From CAZSAL01 sp964604825 (GTDB taxonomy: Bacteria > Elusimicrobiota > Elusimicrobia > 2-01-FULL-59-12): a stretch of DNA of 63,844 nt. The notes under the pieces were generated by a model. That model saw only the letters and a list, made by a program, of their open reading frames with translations, was not told where the DNA came from and did no database searches. Positions 51,447-59,571 of the stretch are shown in pieces. The position numbers and the translations under genes are program-made. Location of the stretch: NCBI GenBank assembly GCA_964604825.1, contig CAZSAL010000011.1, positions 1-63,844 on the forward strand, written 5' to 3'. The stretch's first letter is position 1, and each line of letters starts with the position of its first letter.

Positions 51447-52299
51447 AGGGCATTCCGCCCGCTCCGAATTGGAGCGCTGGAACCTTTGCCGCGAATACCT
51501 GCAGGTCATTATTCTTAAATCCATTTTTGGGTCCAGTTTCGGGCGCTCGCTTGTTTTCCAGGGCGGGACGTGCCTGCGCATCTGCTATAACCTCAAACGC
51601 TATTCGGAAGATCTGGATTTCTCCCTCGTCGATAAGGCCGGCTATTCATTCCCTCGATTGCATGCCGTGGTGCTCAAAGAATTATCCCATCAGGGGTTCG
51701 ATGTGGGGGGAAGCGTATCGGAAGACAAGGTTGTCCAAAAGGCTGTCTCCACACATCCGGCGACCGCCCGCTCTGCGGTGTCGCGGGCGTTTGTGCGGAT
51801 TGGCGGCTTCCCTCGGCAGTTTGGATTTTCCATGCCGTCCGGCCAGAAGCTGGCGATCAAACTGGAGGTCGATGTTCATCCTCCCGAACACGGGGTCAGG
51901 GAAACCTTCTTTGTGTCCCGGATGAACGAAATCTTCCCGATCCTCAAGTATGATCTGCCGACGCTTTTTGCCGGCAAAGCTCTGGCGCTCCTGCTCCGGC
52001 CGTATGAGCGGGGCCGGGATTTCTACGATCTCATCTGGTTTCTTTCCCGGCACGCCGCCGGCAATATGGCTTACCTGAAATCGGGCCTGGCGCAGGCACC
52101 GGTGGGAGGTAAGATCCACCATTCCATTGAAACGTGGGAAGCCGCGCTGACAGAAGTCGCAAAAAAGGTAGATCACGTGAAGCCTTCCATTCTCATCAAA
52201 GACCTCCGTCCCTTCCTCGAAGATCCTTCCGATCTCCAATGGCTGAAAGACTATCCGAAGGTGTTCCGACAGCTCATCCAATACCCACAAAAACCATAG
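51421..52299 (+). CDS. abiEii: AbiEii/AbiGii nucleotidyltransferase toxin
   Basis: 292 aa, typical for the family. FQGGTCLR (46-53) and YSEDLDFSL (61-69; Asp64, Asp66) are the GGT and metal-binding DLDF motifs; GKALALLLRPYERGRDFYDLIWF in the second half carries the conserved RxxxRDxYDL pattern. Such toxins add nucleotides to tRNA acceptor ends. Translationally coupled to abiEi. Full length and apparently intact. It closes the toxin-antitoxin island; the next surface gene promoter begins inside its last codons. Confidence 0.9.
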   Translation: MQKLITLLEGHSARSELERWNLCREYLQVIILKSIFGSSFGRSLVFQGGTCLRICYNLKRYSEDLDFSLVDKAGYSFPRLHAVVLKELSHQGFDVGGSVSEDKVVQKAVSTHPATARSAVSRAFVRIGGFPRQFGFSMPSGQKLAIKLEVDVHPPEHGVRETFFVSRMNEIFPILKYDLPTLFAGKALALLLRPYERGRDFYDLIWFLSRHAAGNMAYLKSGLAQAPVGGKIHHSIETWEAALTEVAKKVDHVKPSILIKDLRPFLEDPSDLQWLKDYPKVFRQLIQYPQKP

Positions 52300-52363
52300 G
52301 CTGGTTGGTCCCCAAAATTTAGCCTTCCGCTCTATTGTTTCACCGATGGTGGACAGCTAAAAC
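52284..52363 (+). promoter_or_regulatory. Giant-gene upstream module, copy F
   Basis: CCCA (52284-52287) and TAGG (52297-52300), 17 nt, TTTAGCC (52318-52324), 10 nt, TTGTTT (52335-52340), 17 nt ending AGC, TAAAAC (52358-52363). The left arm overlaps the last codons of abiEii. A leader of about 130 nt follows. Confidence 0.78.
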
Positions 52364-52396
52364 ATATACGTAGGAAAAGGGGGTCCGCCTAAAGCC

Positions 52397-52479
52397 GTCA
52401 TTCCCGAGATCTGCTATCGGGAATCCAGTTTCTTTCATAGAGCACAACTGGATCCCCGATTAGGGCGCTCGGGGATGAC
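52397..52479. repeat. Palindromic MITE-like repeat in the leader of 52499
   Basis: Near-copy of 45631-45716 in the same position relative to promoter and start, so promoter, repeat and signal peptide were duplicated together. Confidence 0.85.
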
Positions 52480-52498
52480 AGCAAGAGAGAGGGAACAT

Positions 52499-54385
52499 AT
52501 GAAAAATTTTGATCGCATTAAATCTATTATCGCCGTCAGCCTCTGCGCGACGCTCGTCGCTACGTCCGTACTGGCCGAGGCGACCCGGGGCATCGGAGCA
52601 TCGGAGCAACTGAGCAACGCCGTTTCACCGATGCAGGCTGTATTCTCCCAAGAGGCGTTTGCTTCCCGCGCCGTCAACGTTCGCCGGTTGATTGCCGCAA
52701 ATCTCACTGATCGTATTCGTCTCACAACAAGCCGTCTCACTGGATTCAAACCGTCTCCCCGGCAATCAATGCAGTCATTCCCGCGGATTGTAAGCGGGAA
52801 TCCATCTGTTTACCGTAAGCCCATCCTTCGTGCTTTAGCCACAATCGGCCTTGCAGCCTTTCCTCTGGCCGCCTTCGCGCAGGGCGGGAATGCGGTTTCT
52901 TCATCATGGTTGGCCGACAACTACGGTTGGGTAATACTTGGCGGAAGAGTTACAGGATTATTCATCATGGGGCTAGCGTGGTATTTCACTCCTTATCAGC
53001 GGCTGCGCCGTTTAGCGGGTATTTCCGGCGACAGCTATTGGAAAGGTGATAGATTGAAAACTCGTGACCCTGATGCGGGGAAAAGACAAACCATTGACCG
53101 TGCAATTGCCGCCCTGGAAAAGGTCGATTTTTCCGCTATCCGCGCCAAACTGGGATTGCCTGCAGAAGAGGCGATCTCCGAGGCGGAGTATATCCGGCCG
53201 ATCACCTGGGTCCGCCGCCTCGCCCGCGCTTTGGGGAAGATCCTGCATTTTGAAGTCGGGTACGAACTGGATCGGATTGGAGAAGCCCGTCGAACGCTTC
53301 GTGATTCGGGCGTTGTGGTTCCCGAGGATGCCAGTTATCGCGATATGCTGGGTTTGATTTTTGAAGCGGACCGGCAACGGGGTCCTGACGGCCGGCTGTC
53401 ATCGATCCTTCTCAAGTCCGGCGACCTGGGCGGGCTGGCCGTCCGCGAAGAAACCTTCAACGCGTTGAAAAAACATTTTCTGGTGATCCCCGGCGAAGAG
53501 GTCCCGATCACCGCGCAGGCTGGCATGGAGCGTTGGGGGCCCGCGAACGTGCCAAGATGGACCGATAATTTCTGGCATGATTTTCCTGAGTGGACGAATG
53601 AGGGAAGGGACCTTCTTTCCAGGGCCGACCCGAAATTTGCGGCCTGGTTCAACAGCATGAATCCGGCTACGAACAGCCAATACGAAGCCGCATTAGAAAA
53701 TTTCAGGAGTCAGGTCCCGCCCGCTTTATCGGACGAAGCGGTAGAACTGGAGCAGTTTAATGCTGATCAGTTTGAGGCCTGGCAGAAACGGAATGAGAAC
53801 CCACTCGGCCGGCTGTCGCCTGCGGCTTCGGCGGTATGGTCCCAATTTCTCGTAGCGGCCCGCCACCGCGACGGCTACCTCCAGGCCGAATTATTTCTCC
53901 GTCTTAACATTGATCGGCTGAGCCAGCAGGTGTTGTTGGCCCGGATCGGCACCCGGCAGGAGGTCATAGATGATTTTGCAACAGATCCCGAGGAATACAG
54001 AGCGCTGGTCGCCTCGCGCGGTGACCCGATGTTGATGAGCGAACAGGATTTCGTTAAGTTCTTTGTAACGGGCCACTGGAAGGGTCCGCACCAGGGGAGC
54101 CTGCGGGGAACCTTCACTCAGCCCCGGGTCGACAAAAACCTCTCGCCCTTTCAGGGTGTTCTGGAGCAGCTGCTTTATAACGGCGTCAGCCGTATCGCCG
54201 TTTTATATGCGGCAGTGGGCATCCATACGGCGGGTGCGGGAGAGGAGCTTGCCGTTGACATCAAATTCATGCCGGAGAAGGATTGTGAAACCTTTGTGTG
54301 GGCGGTTTTGGAATACTTCACGCGGACACACGACAACGGGGGTGCCGTTACCGATCACCGTCCGCTTGCCCGCCAAGCCGCGTGA
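52499..54385 (+). CDS. Exported protein, paralogous N-terminus to 45736 gene, unknown body
   Basis: 628 aa from the ATG at 52499. Signal peptide MKNFDRIKSIIAVSLCATLVATS matches the 45736 protein. A repeat-derived segment follows (GIGASEQLS; and SFPRIVSGNPS from a palindromic repeat), then a hydrophobic run ending PLAAFAQGGN and a second helix (DNYGWVILGG...GLAWYF), the same cassette as in the 45736 protein. The remainder (about 180-620) is soluble, rich in acidic and aromatic residues (NFWHDFPEWTNEGRDLL), with no family I recognise. It ends RPLARQAA. Likely an anchored envelope protein. Confidence 0.75.
   Translation: MKNFDRIKSIIAVSLCATLVATSVLAEATRGIGASEQLSNAVSPMQAVFSQEAFASRAVNVRRLIAANLTDRIRLTTSRLTGFKPSPRQSMQSFPRIVSGNPSVYRKPILRALATIGLAAFPLAAFAQGGNAVSSSWLADNYGWVILGGRVTGLFIMGLAWYFTPYQRLRRLAGISGDSYWKGDRLKTRDPDAGKRQTIDRAIAALEKVDFSAIRAKLGLPAEEAISEAEYIRPITWVRRLARALGKILHFEVGYELDRIGEARRTLRDSGVVVPEDASYRDMLGLIFEADRQRGPDGRLSSILLKSGDLGGLAVREETFNALKKHFLVIPGEEVPITAQAGMERWGPANVPRWTDNFWHDFPEWTNEGRDLLSRADPKFAAWFNSMNPATNSQYEAALENFRSQVPPALSDEAVELEQFNADQFEAWQKRNENPLGRLSPAASAVWSQFLVAARHRDGYLQAELFLRLNIDRLSQQVLLARIGTRQEVIDDFATDPEEYRALVASRGDPMLMSEQDFVKFFVTGHWKGPHQGSLRGTFTQPRVDKNLSPFQGVLEQLLYNGVSRIAVLYAAVGIHTAGAGEELAVDIKFMPEKDCETFVWAVLEYFTRTHDNGGAVTDHRPLARQAA
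52774..52803. repeat. Half palindromic repeat inside coding sequence
   Basis: GTCATTCCCGC...GCGGGAATCCA hairpin of the same class as 59491-59571, translated in frame as QSFPRIVSGNPS. Confidence 0.75.
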
Positions 54386-54413
54386 TGCGACTCCCTTTTG
54401 TCCTTGCGGTGGG

Positions 54414-54493
54414 CCCAGTTTTCAGATAGGACTATTGGGAGGAAATTTTTAGCCTTATGCTCTATTGAGTTATTGATATATCGGTGACAAAAT
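54414..54493 (+). promoter_or_regulatory. Giant-gene upstream module, copy G
   Basis: CCCA (54414-54417), TAGG (54427-54430), 17 nt, TTTAGCC (54448-54454), 10 nt, TTGAGT (54465-54470), 17 nt, CAAAAT (54488-54493). Leader of about 48 nt with GGAGG before the ATG. Confidence 0.7.
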
Positions 54494-54547
54494 TAATGTT
54501 GTCATCCCTGTATGTTGTCCGACGGGATTTATTAAATGGAGGAAGTC

Positions 54548-57500
54548 ATGATTCGACGCATCTTATCCTGCATTCTCAGTTTCGCACTTATTTTTACCAG
54601 CTTTCCTTTCCGTTCGATGGCAGCGCCCGCACCAGGGCCGTCGCTGGCCGGCGGGATTGTTCCTCCCGGTTCCATCGGATTTCTTGCCGAACGTTTCACC
54701 GGCTCTTCCAATAAACGCGTCATCCTTATTCAGGACCTCCACGCCCATCTCGACACCCAGCGGAAGATCGCGGCGCTGTTGAAGTTCTATGAATCCAAAG
54801 GGATGCTGCAGCATCCGATCGGGTTGGAAGGAACCAAAGGAACCTGGGATCTTTCTAAACTGAACGCCTTCCCCATCGAAAAAAAACGAGAACCGTTCTT
54901 TAATTATCTTCTCGCCGAAGCAAGCCTCACAGGCCCGGAATATTTTTCACTGATCACTCGCCGCCCGAGATTGCTTTATGGGTTTGACAGCATCGACGAC
55001 TATAAGGCGCAGCGCCAGTTGTTTAAGGTAACACTGGGCCCCCGCCGTATCGTAGTCAGCCAGATGGCACGTGTTTATGACCTCCTGGTCAAGCTCGAGA
55101 ATAAGGAGTTCAAGGGCAATCTGAAGTCGTGGCGGAAAGATACGGAACTGTTCGATCACGGCCAACTCGCCGGAGACCTGTACCTGAAGAAACTGGTGTC
55201 CCTGGGAAGCCGGATCAATGTCATGCCTGCCGCGCCATCTCTGCAGAAAGCGCTGTCTGCCAGGAATTCATCAGAAATAGCCTCCCTGTCGGCCTCGGAT
55301 GTCTTTTATTCCGATGTCCGCAAGTACGGTCAGGAAGTGGCTCTAGGGCTTTGTAAGACGCCGCTTCAAACAAATATTGTTAAAAGTATCTATGCCGCGG
55401 ACCTGTTGAAGCGTCTTTTCTCCCAACAACTCACTTTCGAGGAAATCCACACGATCGCTATGCGTCAGGAAGCGACTGTTGCCATGGCTCAGGACCTGAT
55501 CAGGGTCTCCGGCCAACCCTCTTGGTTTAATGCTTCGGCTTTGCTCGAGCTGATCCGCGCCTCCACCGATTTTTATGTCGCGGCCCTCATGCGCAATGCC
55601 CCCATGGCGCGCAACATCGCGGCTCTTTTCAATCAGGCGCTTTCCACCCCTAAAATTCCCAGTGCGAAAGAAGATACAGCGATCGTTGTCGCCGGAGGCT
55701 TCCATACCGCGGGCATCACGCAGGAACTCAAAAAGCAGGGTATTTCCTACGACGTCATCAGCCCTAATATCACCGCCGAATTTACTGCAGCAGACGAGAC
55801 CCGCTATGCGGAGCGCATGGCCGGCGTCCCTGTTTCTCTCGATGGCCTGTCTTCACCAAAAGTTGTGGCATTGTCTGAAAGTTATATCGATACTCCGCAG
55901 ATCAAAACCGCCAATCCCCTGACCTCCGAAGAGGGTAAGGTTACTGGCGGCTCCTGGTTCGGCGATACCCCTGCAGTCCTGGCCTGGGAGCACTTGATGG
56001 GGATCAGCGACGGACAACAGTCGCTTGAAGGCGCTTTGCCCGCGCATCTTTCGTCGGCTTTCGACACGGGATCGACTGTTTCAATGGTCCGAGGCGCGGA
56101 CCAGCAGTTCCCGACCAACGTTCAGGGGTCGGAAATCCTGCGGGCGATTGCCCTTGCTGACCGACAATACCAGGGTCTGGGCAAAAGCGAAGCCTTGAAG
56201 GAAGTTCACGTTGTTTCGGGTGATGTGGAGCCCGAGGTGCTGGCGAACTTCCCAATGGACATCGAACCGGATGTTTTTTACAAACAAGGGCTTTTACGGG
56301 TCCCTCTGGCCAACGGCGGGTATGCCCTGGTTATTCATCAACAGGCCACATCCGAACTGTTGGACCTCATCGATAACCGCTCCGATGACGCCGCCTTGAC
56401 TCTATTGGGATACTATCTGACCTGGCACGAATATCTGGAATACAGCGGTGTGCCACACGAAGAGATCGTCAACGACAAATACGGTCTCGGCACGGAGCAC
56501 CTGGCTGAAGAAATGGACGCTTTTGGCGCTCAGAAAGCGCTGCAGCGAGCTGCGCGACGCGTGCAGGATCAATCCATCGAAGCGTTGAAGGGACTCATTG
56601 CGAATATCGGCTCGGGCCGAATCGTCTCGGATGTTTTGGCGACGCGAAAGGCCGCAATATTCGTCCCGTCGCTTCAAGGGGCCGGTTTGAATGAAGCCGA
56701 TAAAGAATTAATGGCGTTATATTTTCAGCAGGCGTCAAATCCAGACGTTCAACGCCGGCTGCTTGCTGTCCGCGAATTGATGTTCAAGCAGGGGGAACTG
56801 CTGGCTCAAAATGCGATGGCGAAGACGGGTGCGTTAGTCCGGCAGCCGGGCCGAACGGAGACCCCGGCAGAAGCGGCACGACGGGTTCTTGCCAATCTGC
56901 AGCGTTGGCGCCGATGGGCGTTGACGTACGCCGAGGCTTATAAAAAAGATAATCCCGACGCTGATGAACGAAATATTCAAGAGACGGAGAAGGGCATCAT
57001 CCCCGAAATCAGGGAGGATATCTACGTGCCGCTGATAGACGCGATGAGCAGGATTATGGAACTTGCGGAAAATGGCGAAATTCATCCGGATCAAGTGAAG
57101 TTGAAATTAGGCCGCCATGGCCCTGAAGCCGAGGTGTCCATCGAAGGCCGGCCCGCCCGGATCGGTTTCCTGCCGATTAAAGGCAATCCCTGGCAGGTCG
57201 GTCATATCTTCGTCATGCTCGAAGCCATTGCCGAAGGGAAACTGGACAAAGTGGTCATTATGGTCGACAACAGCGATCCCGACAGGAAGCCCGATTTAAG
57301 CTCCCTTACGGTTCGCGAGCCGATTACGATGGAATTGCTGAAAATACTGGAACCATTCATCGAATATACCCCCATATCCAAAGAAGAGCAGGACCTGCGG
57401 ACGGCGGATGGTGAAAGATCAATTTTCCGCTTGATGGAATTCAACCGGAGTGTCCCAGTGGAATGGTTTTATATGGTCGGTTCTGATCACCGTCACTGGG

Positions 57501-58330
57501 ATAAAGGCCTAAAGGCTGCGGAGAAAGGTTTAGAAATATCGCAGATGGCCGAGGTTGCCGAGAGGGATCGCGATACCGCGAAAAAACTGCACGATTACAT
57601 GAGAATAACGAAGCCCGACGGTTATGCAGACGAAAAGCTTGGAGTCATTTTCATTCAGCGTAAAGGTGAAGAATTCGAGCCGGGGTGGATTAAGAAGCTC
57701 AAGATGCTGTCTGGTATTGGAGACATATCCGTGATCGAGCAGCCGATGGACACGTCCTCTACCCGCATCCGAAATCAAGGCCATTGGTGGGCAGTTCCGT
57801 ATGATATTTGTGCGATGGCCGGCGCATTCGGATTCTGGGATGCGGAGTTTGCCAGTCATGTCCCACAGCCGGTACTCAATGAAGTATTAGGTCTGAATTC
57901 CGGGCCTGCGATGGACGGACATTCGGTCCGATTATATTCTTTCGGTATCCCGGTATTTTTGCCCTTTCTGATGGCGATGATGCCTGCGCAATGGCAGTCT
58001 TTGCTGTTGATCGCAATTCCTCCCATTGTGATCGTTGGCACGGTGCTGGCGATTGCTTGGTATGTGCGATTTTATAACGCCATCAAAGCGAAATTTAACC
58101 AAATCATGAACGACGAATGCGGCCCCGAAGCCAGTATCGTGACTGCCATGGGCAGCGAGCTCGCCGCAAAACCCGTGATGGACCTTGCTGCACCGGAAGA
58201 CAAGGTACTTCGAGTACCGGTCATTGGGATTTTCCTGGGAGGATTGATTAAGGGGCCGGATCAAAAAGAACGCGAGATGCAGGCACGCGCGATTCTGGCG
58301 GCTCGCGAAGCTGTCGGCGGCGCAGCTTAA
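54548..58330 (+). CDS. Giant exported protein: ChaN/Tiki-like domain and NadD-like nucleotidyltransferase
   Basis: 1260 aa; ATG at 54548 after GGAGG (54540-54544); an ATG at 54536 overlaps that site and is rejected. Signal peptide to about residue 25. ChaN/Tiki-like domain about 40-425 (QDLHAH with H65 and H67; GGFHT with H386), the most compact of the three copies. A WHEYLEYS segment near 632 resembles degenerate zincin-type helices in the other giants. Residues about 865-1100 are a nicotinate/NMN adenylyltransferase-like Rossmann domain: GNPWQVGH (879-886), where the HxGH motif has Gln883 in place of the first His, and TSSTRIR (1069-1075). A hydrophobic hairpin (about 1140-1180) precedes the tail, which ends AREAVGGAA. 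The enzyme domain is typical of NAD synthesis but here appears exported. Confidence 0.82.
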   Translation: MIRRILSCILSFALIFTSFPFRSMAAPAPGPSLAGGIVPPGSIGFLAERFTGSSNKRVILIQDLHAHLDTQRKIAALLKFYESKGMLQHPIGLEGTKGTWDLSKLNAFPIEKKREPFFNYLLAEASLTGPEYFSLITRRPRLLYGFDSIDDYKAQRQLFKVTLGPRRIVVSQMARVYDLLVKLENKEFKGNLKSWRKDTELFDHGQLAGDLYLKKLVSLGSRINVMPAAPSLQKALSARNSSEIASLSASDVFYSDVRKYGQEVALGLCKTPLQTNIVKSIYAADLLKRLFSQQLTFEEIHTIAMRQEATVAMAQDLIRVSGQPSWFNASALLELIRASTDFYVAALMRNAPMARNIAALFNQALSTPKIPSAKEDTAIVVAGGFHTAGITQELKKQGISYDVISPNITAEFTAADETRYAERMAGVPVSLDGLSSPKVVALSESYIDTPQIKTANPLTSEEGKVTGGSWFGDTPAVLAWEHLMGISDGQQSLEGALPAHLSSAFDTGSTVSMVRGADQQFPTNVQGSEILRAIALADRQYQGLGKSEALKEVHVVSGDVEPEVLANFPMDIEPDVFYKQGLLRVPLANGGYALVIHQQATSELLDLIDNRSDDAALTLLGYYLTWHEYLEYSGVPHEEIVNDKYGLGTEHLAEEMDAFGAQKALQRAARRVQDQSIEALKGLIANIGSGRIVSDVLATRKAAIFVPSLQGAGLNEADKELMALYFQQASNPDVQRRLLAVRELMFKQGELLAQNAMAKTGALVRQPGRTETPAEAARRVLANLQRWRRWALTYAEAYKKDNPDADERNIQETEKGIIPEIREDIYVPLIDAMSRIMELAENGEIHPDQVKLKLGRHGPEAEVSIEGRPARIGFLPIKGNPWQVGHIFVMLEAIAEGKLDKVVIMVDNSDPDRKPDLSSLTVREPITMELLKILEPFIEYTPISKEEQDLRTADGERSIFRLMEFNRSVPVEWFYMVGSDHRHWDKGLKAAEKGLEISQMAEVAERDRDTAKKLHDYMRITKPDGYADEKLGVIFIQRKGEEFEPGWIKKLKMLSGIGDISVIEQPMDTSSTRIRNQGHWWAVPYDICAMAGAFGFWDAEFASHVPQPVLNEVLGLNSGPAMDGHSVRLYSFGIPVFLPFLMAMMPAQWQSLLLIAIPPIVIVGTVLAIAWYVRFYNAIKAKFNQIMNDECGPEASIVTAMGSELAAKPVMDLAAPEDKVLRVPVIGIFLGGLIKGPDQKEREMQARAILAAREAVGGAA

Positions 58331-58413
58331 CGATGTGTAAAAATATGACTCGAAACCCGATTCAATAAAAAATGACAACAACTTGGCTCATTTCCGTTGG
58401 AGAATTGCGGGGG

Positions 58414-58493
58414 CCCATAAAAAGCATGGGGCTTTCAGCCATCAAGATTTAGCCTTTGGTTATATTGATCAAAAGGCGCTTGTTTGCAAGAAT
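58414..58493 (+). promoter_or_regulatory. Giant-gene upstream module, copy H
   Basis: GCCCAT...ATGGGGC (58413-58432), TGGG ends at 58430, 17 nt, TTTAGCC (58448-58454), 10 nt, TTGATC (58465-58470), 17 nt, AAGAAT (58488-58493). It precedes a response regulator rather than a giant gene. Confidence 0.68.
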
Positions 58494-58587
58494 AGTATTG
58501 CTCTCACGATGACAAACGGCCAAGTCTGAAGGGGAGTTGAGGTTAGGGGAGCGAAGCCGACGAGAAGGTTTCGAACAGGGAGGAAAG

Positions 58588-58983
58588 ATGGCCGCTCATG
58601 TAGTAGTAATTGATGACGATACCGGAATGTGTGAGTCTTTGAAGGACCTGCTTGCACTCGAACAGTTCGAATGTTCGACCGCAGAGAATGCAAAGATGGG
58701 GCTTTCGATGATCAAGGCGGAGCGCCCGCAACTGGTGGTGCTGGATCTGCAGTTGCCCGATATGTCGGGCTTTCAGCTTTGCCAGATGCTGAAGAAGGAC
58801 CCGCTCCTGCGAGATATCCCCGTAATCATGATCTCGGGAAGGTTCACCGAAAAGGAAGACCGCCTGCAGGGATTTGATCTCGGTGCAGACGAATATTTCG
58901 CGAAACCTTTTGATCCGACATTCTTTGTGGCGAGGATAAAGAACATTCTGCGTGATACCGCAGATCCGGCGAGTCAAAACTAA
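58588..58983 (+). CDS. Single-domain response regulator
   Basis: 131 aa from the ATG after GGAGG; only a receiver domain. Acidic pocket Asp9-Asp10-Asp11, phosphoacceptor Asp53 (VVLDLQLPDMSG), Ser83 switch and Lys106 (AKPFD). No output domain, so it would act by protein contact, as CheY or Spo0F do. No kinase gene lies nearby. It shares the upstream module of the giant exported proteins, which suggests a link to their regulation or to the same cell state. Confidence 0.9.
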   Translation: MAAHVVVIDDDTGMCESLKDLLALEQFECSTAENAKMGLSMIKAERPQLVVLDLQLPDMSGFQLCQMLKKDPLLRDIPVIMISGRFTEKEDRLQGFDLGADEYFAKPFDPTFFVARIKNILRDTADPASQN

Positions 58984-59000
58984 GGTATAGATTTAATTTT

Positions 59001-59050
59001 CCCGCCACTGCTTTTCTGGCGGGCCCGCCAACGACATAGTGGCGGGGAGG
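59001..59050. repeat. CCGCCACTG hairpin repeat, copy 1
   Basis: CCGCCACTG-N5-CTGGCGG, then CCCGCC...GTGGCGGGGA. Copy 2 is at 63492-63540, and a partial relative (AGTGGCGGG) is at 41-50. Confidence 0.75.
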
Positions 59051-59067
59051 TGGGGGAAAACCCGCCT

Positions 59068-59105
59068 TTGGTCACCCGACAGGGTACCAGGGGCGGGTTT
59101 TTTTA
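59068..59105 (+). terminator. Rho-independent terminator after the response regulator
   Basis: AAACCCGCC...TTGGT pairs with ACCA...GGCGGGTTT and is followed by seven T. Confidence 0.85.
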
Positions 59106-59201
59106 ACGGCCCGTAATATGCCTGTAACATTCATCGGATAGCCTTAGGGCGACGGTATACCGGCGCCATATGCGCCGGGCTGCAGACTGGAGGGCATCCG
59201 A

Positions 59202-59351
59202 ATGGAATTACAATTCTTTTGCAAAGCCTGCCATGGGCGTATGACGATCATGGATATCCTGCTGGAAGGATACATTCTGACCTGTTCCCGCTGTGGACGG
59301 CGAGAGCATCTCGTGGCGCAACTGGCGACAGTGCCGGTGTGTTATCAATAA
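59202..59351 (+). CDS. Small zinc-ribbon protein
   Basis: 49 aa; ATG preceded by GGAGGG 8-13 nt upstream. Cys7 and Cys10 (FCKAC) and Cys28 and Cys31 (TCSRC) form two CxxC knuckles, a zinc ribbon. Flanked by two terminators, so a stand-alone transcript. Function unknown; such ribbons often bind RNA, DNA or a partner protein. Confidence 0.7.
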   Translation: MELQFFCKACHGRMTIMDILLEGYILTCSRCGRREHLVAQLATVPVCYQ

Positions 59352-59442
59352 AACCAGGGCCGAGAAACGGCAGTAACTACAGGGCCCGGCTTCATAACAG
59401 AAACTTAACTGGTAACTCTGTCCTCGGCACTGAAGTTGATTT

Positions 59443-59483
59443 TTCCCGGAAGGCACCCCCTCCCCCTTCCGGGATTTTTTTGC
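59443..59483 (+). terminator. Terminator after the zinc-ribbon gene
   Basis: TCCCGGAAGG...CCTTCCGGGA stem followed by TTTTTTT. Confidence 0.88.
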
Positions 59484-59490
59484 CTTATTA

Positions 59491-59571
59491 CGTCATTCCC
59501 GCATGTAGTTAGCGGGAATCCAGTTGTATAAAAAAGTCTGGACCCCCGCTTACGGCCTGCGGGGGCGACGG
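59491..59571. repeat. Palindromic MITE-like repeat overlapping the mazG 3' end
   Basis: GTCATTCCCGC...GCGGGAATCCAG and CTGGACCCCCGC...GCGGGGGCGAC; outer and inner arms can pair into a cruciform. Its right end lies inside mazG and provides the last codons and stop. Confidence 0.85.

Noticed and set aside
54536..54547. ATG at 54536 as start of the NadD-like giant
   Set aside because: It overlaps the GGAGG ribosome site that serves the ATG at 54548.
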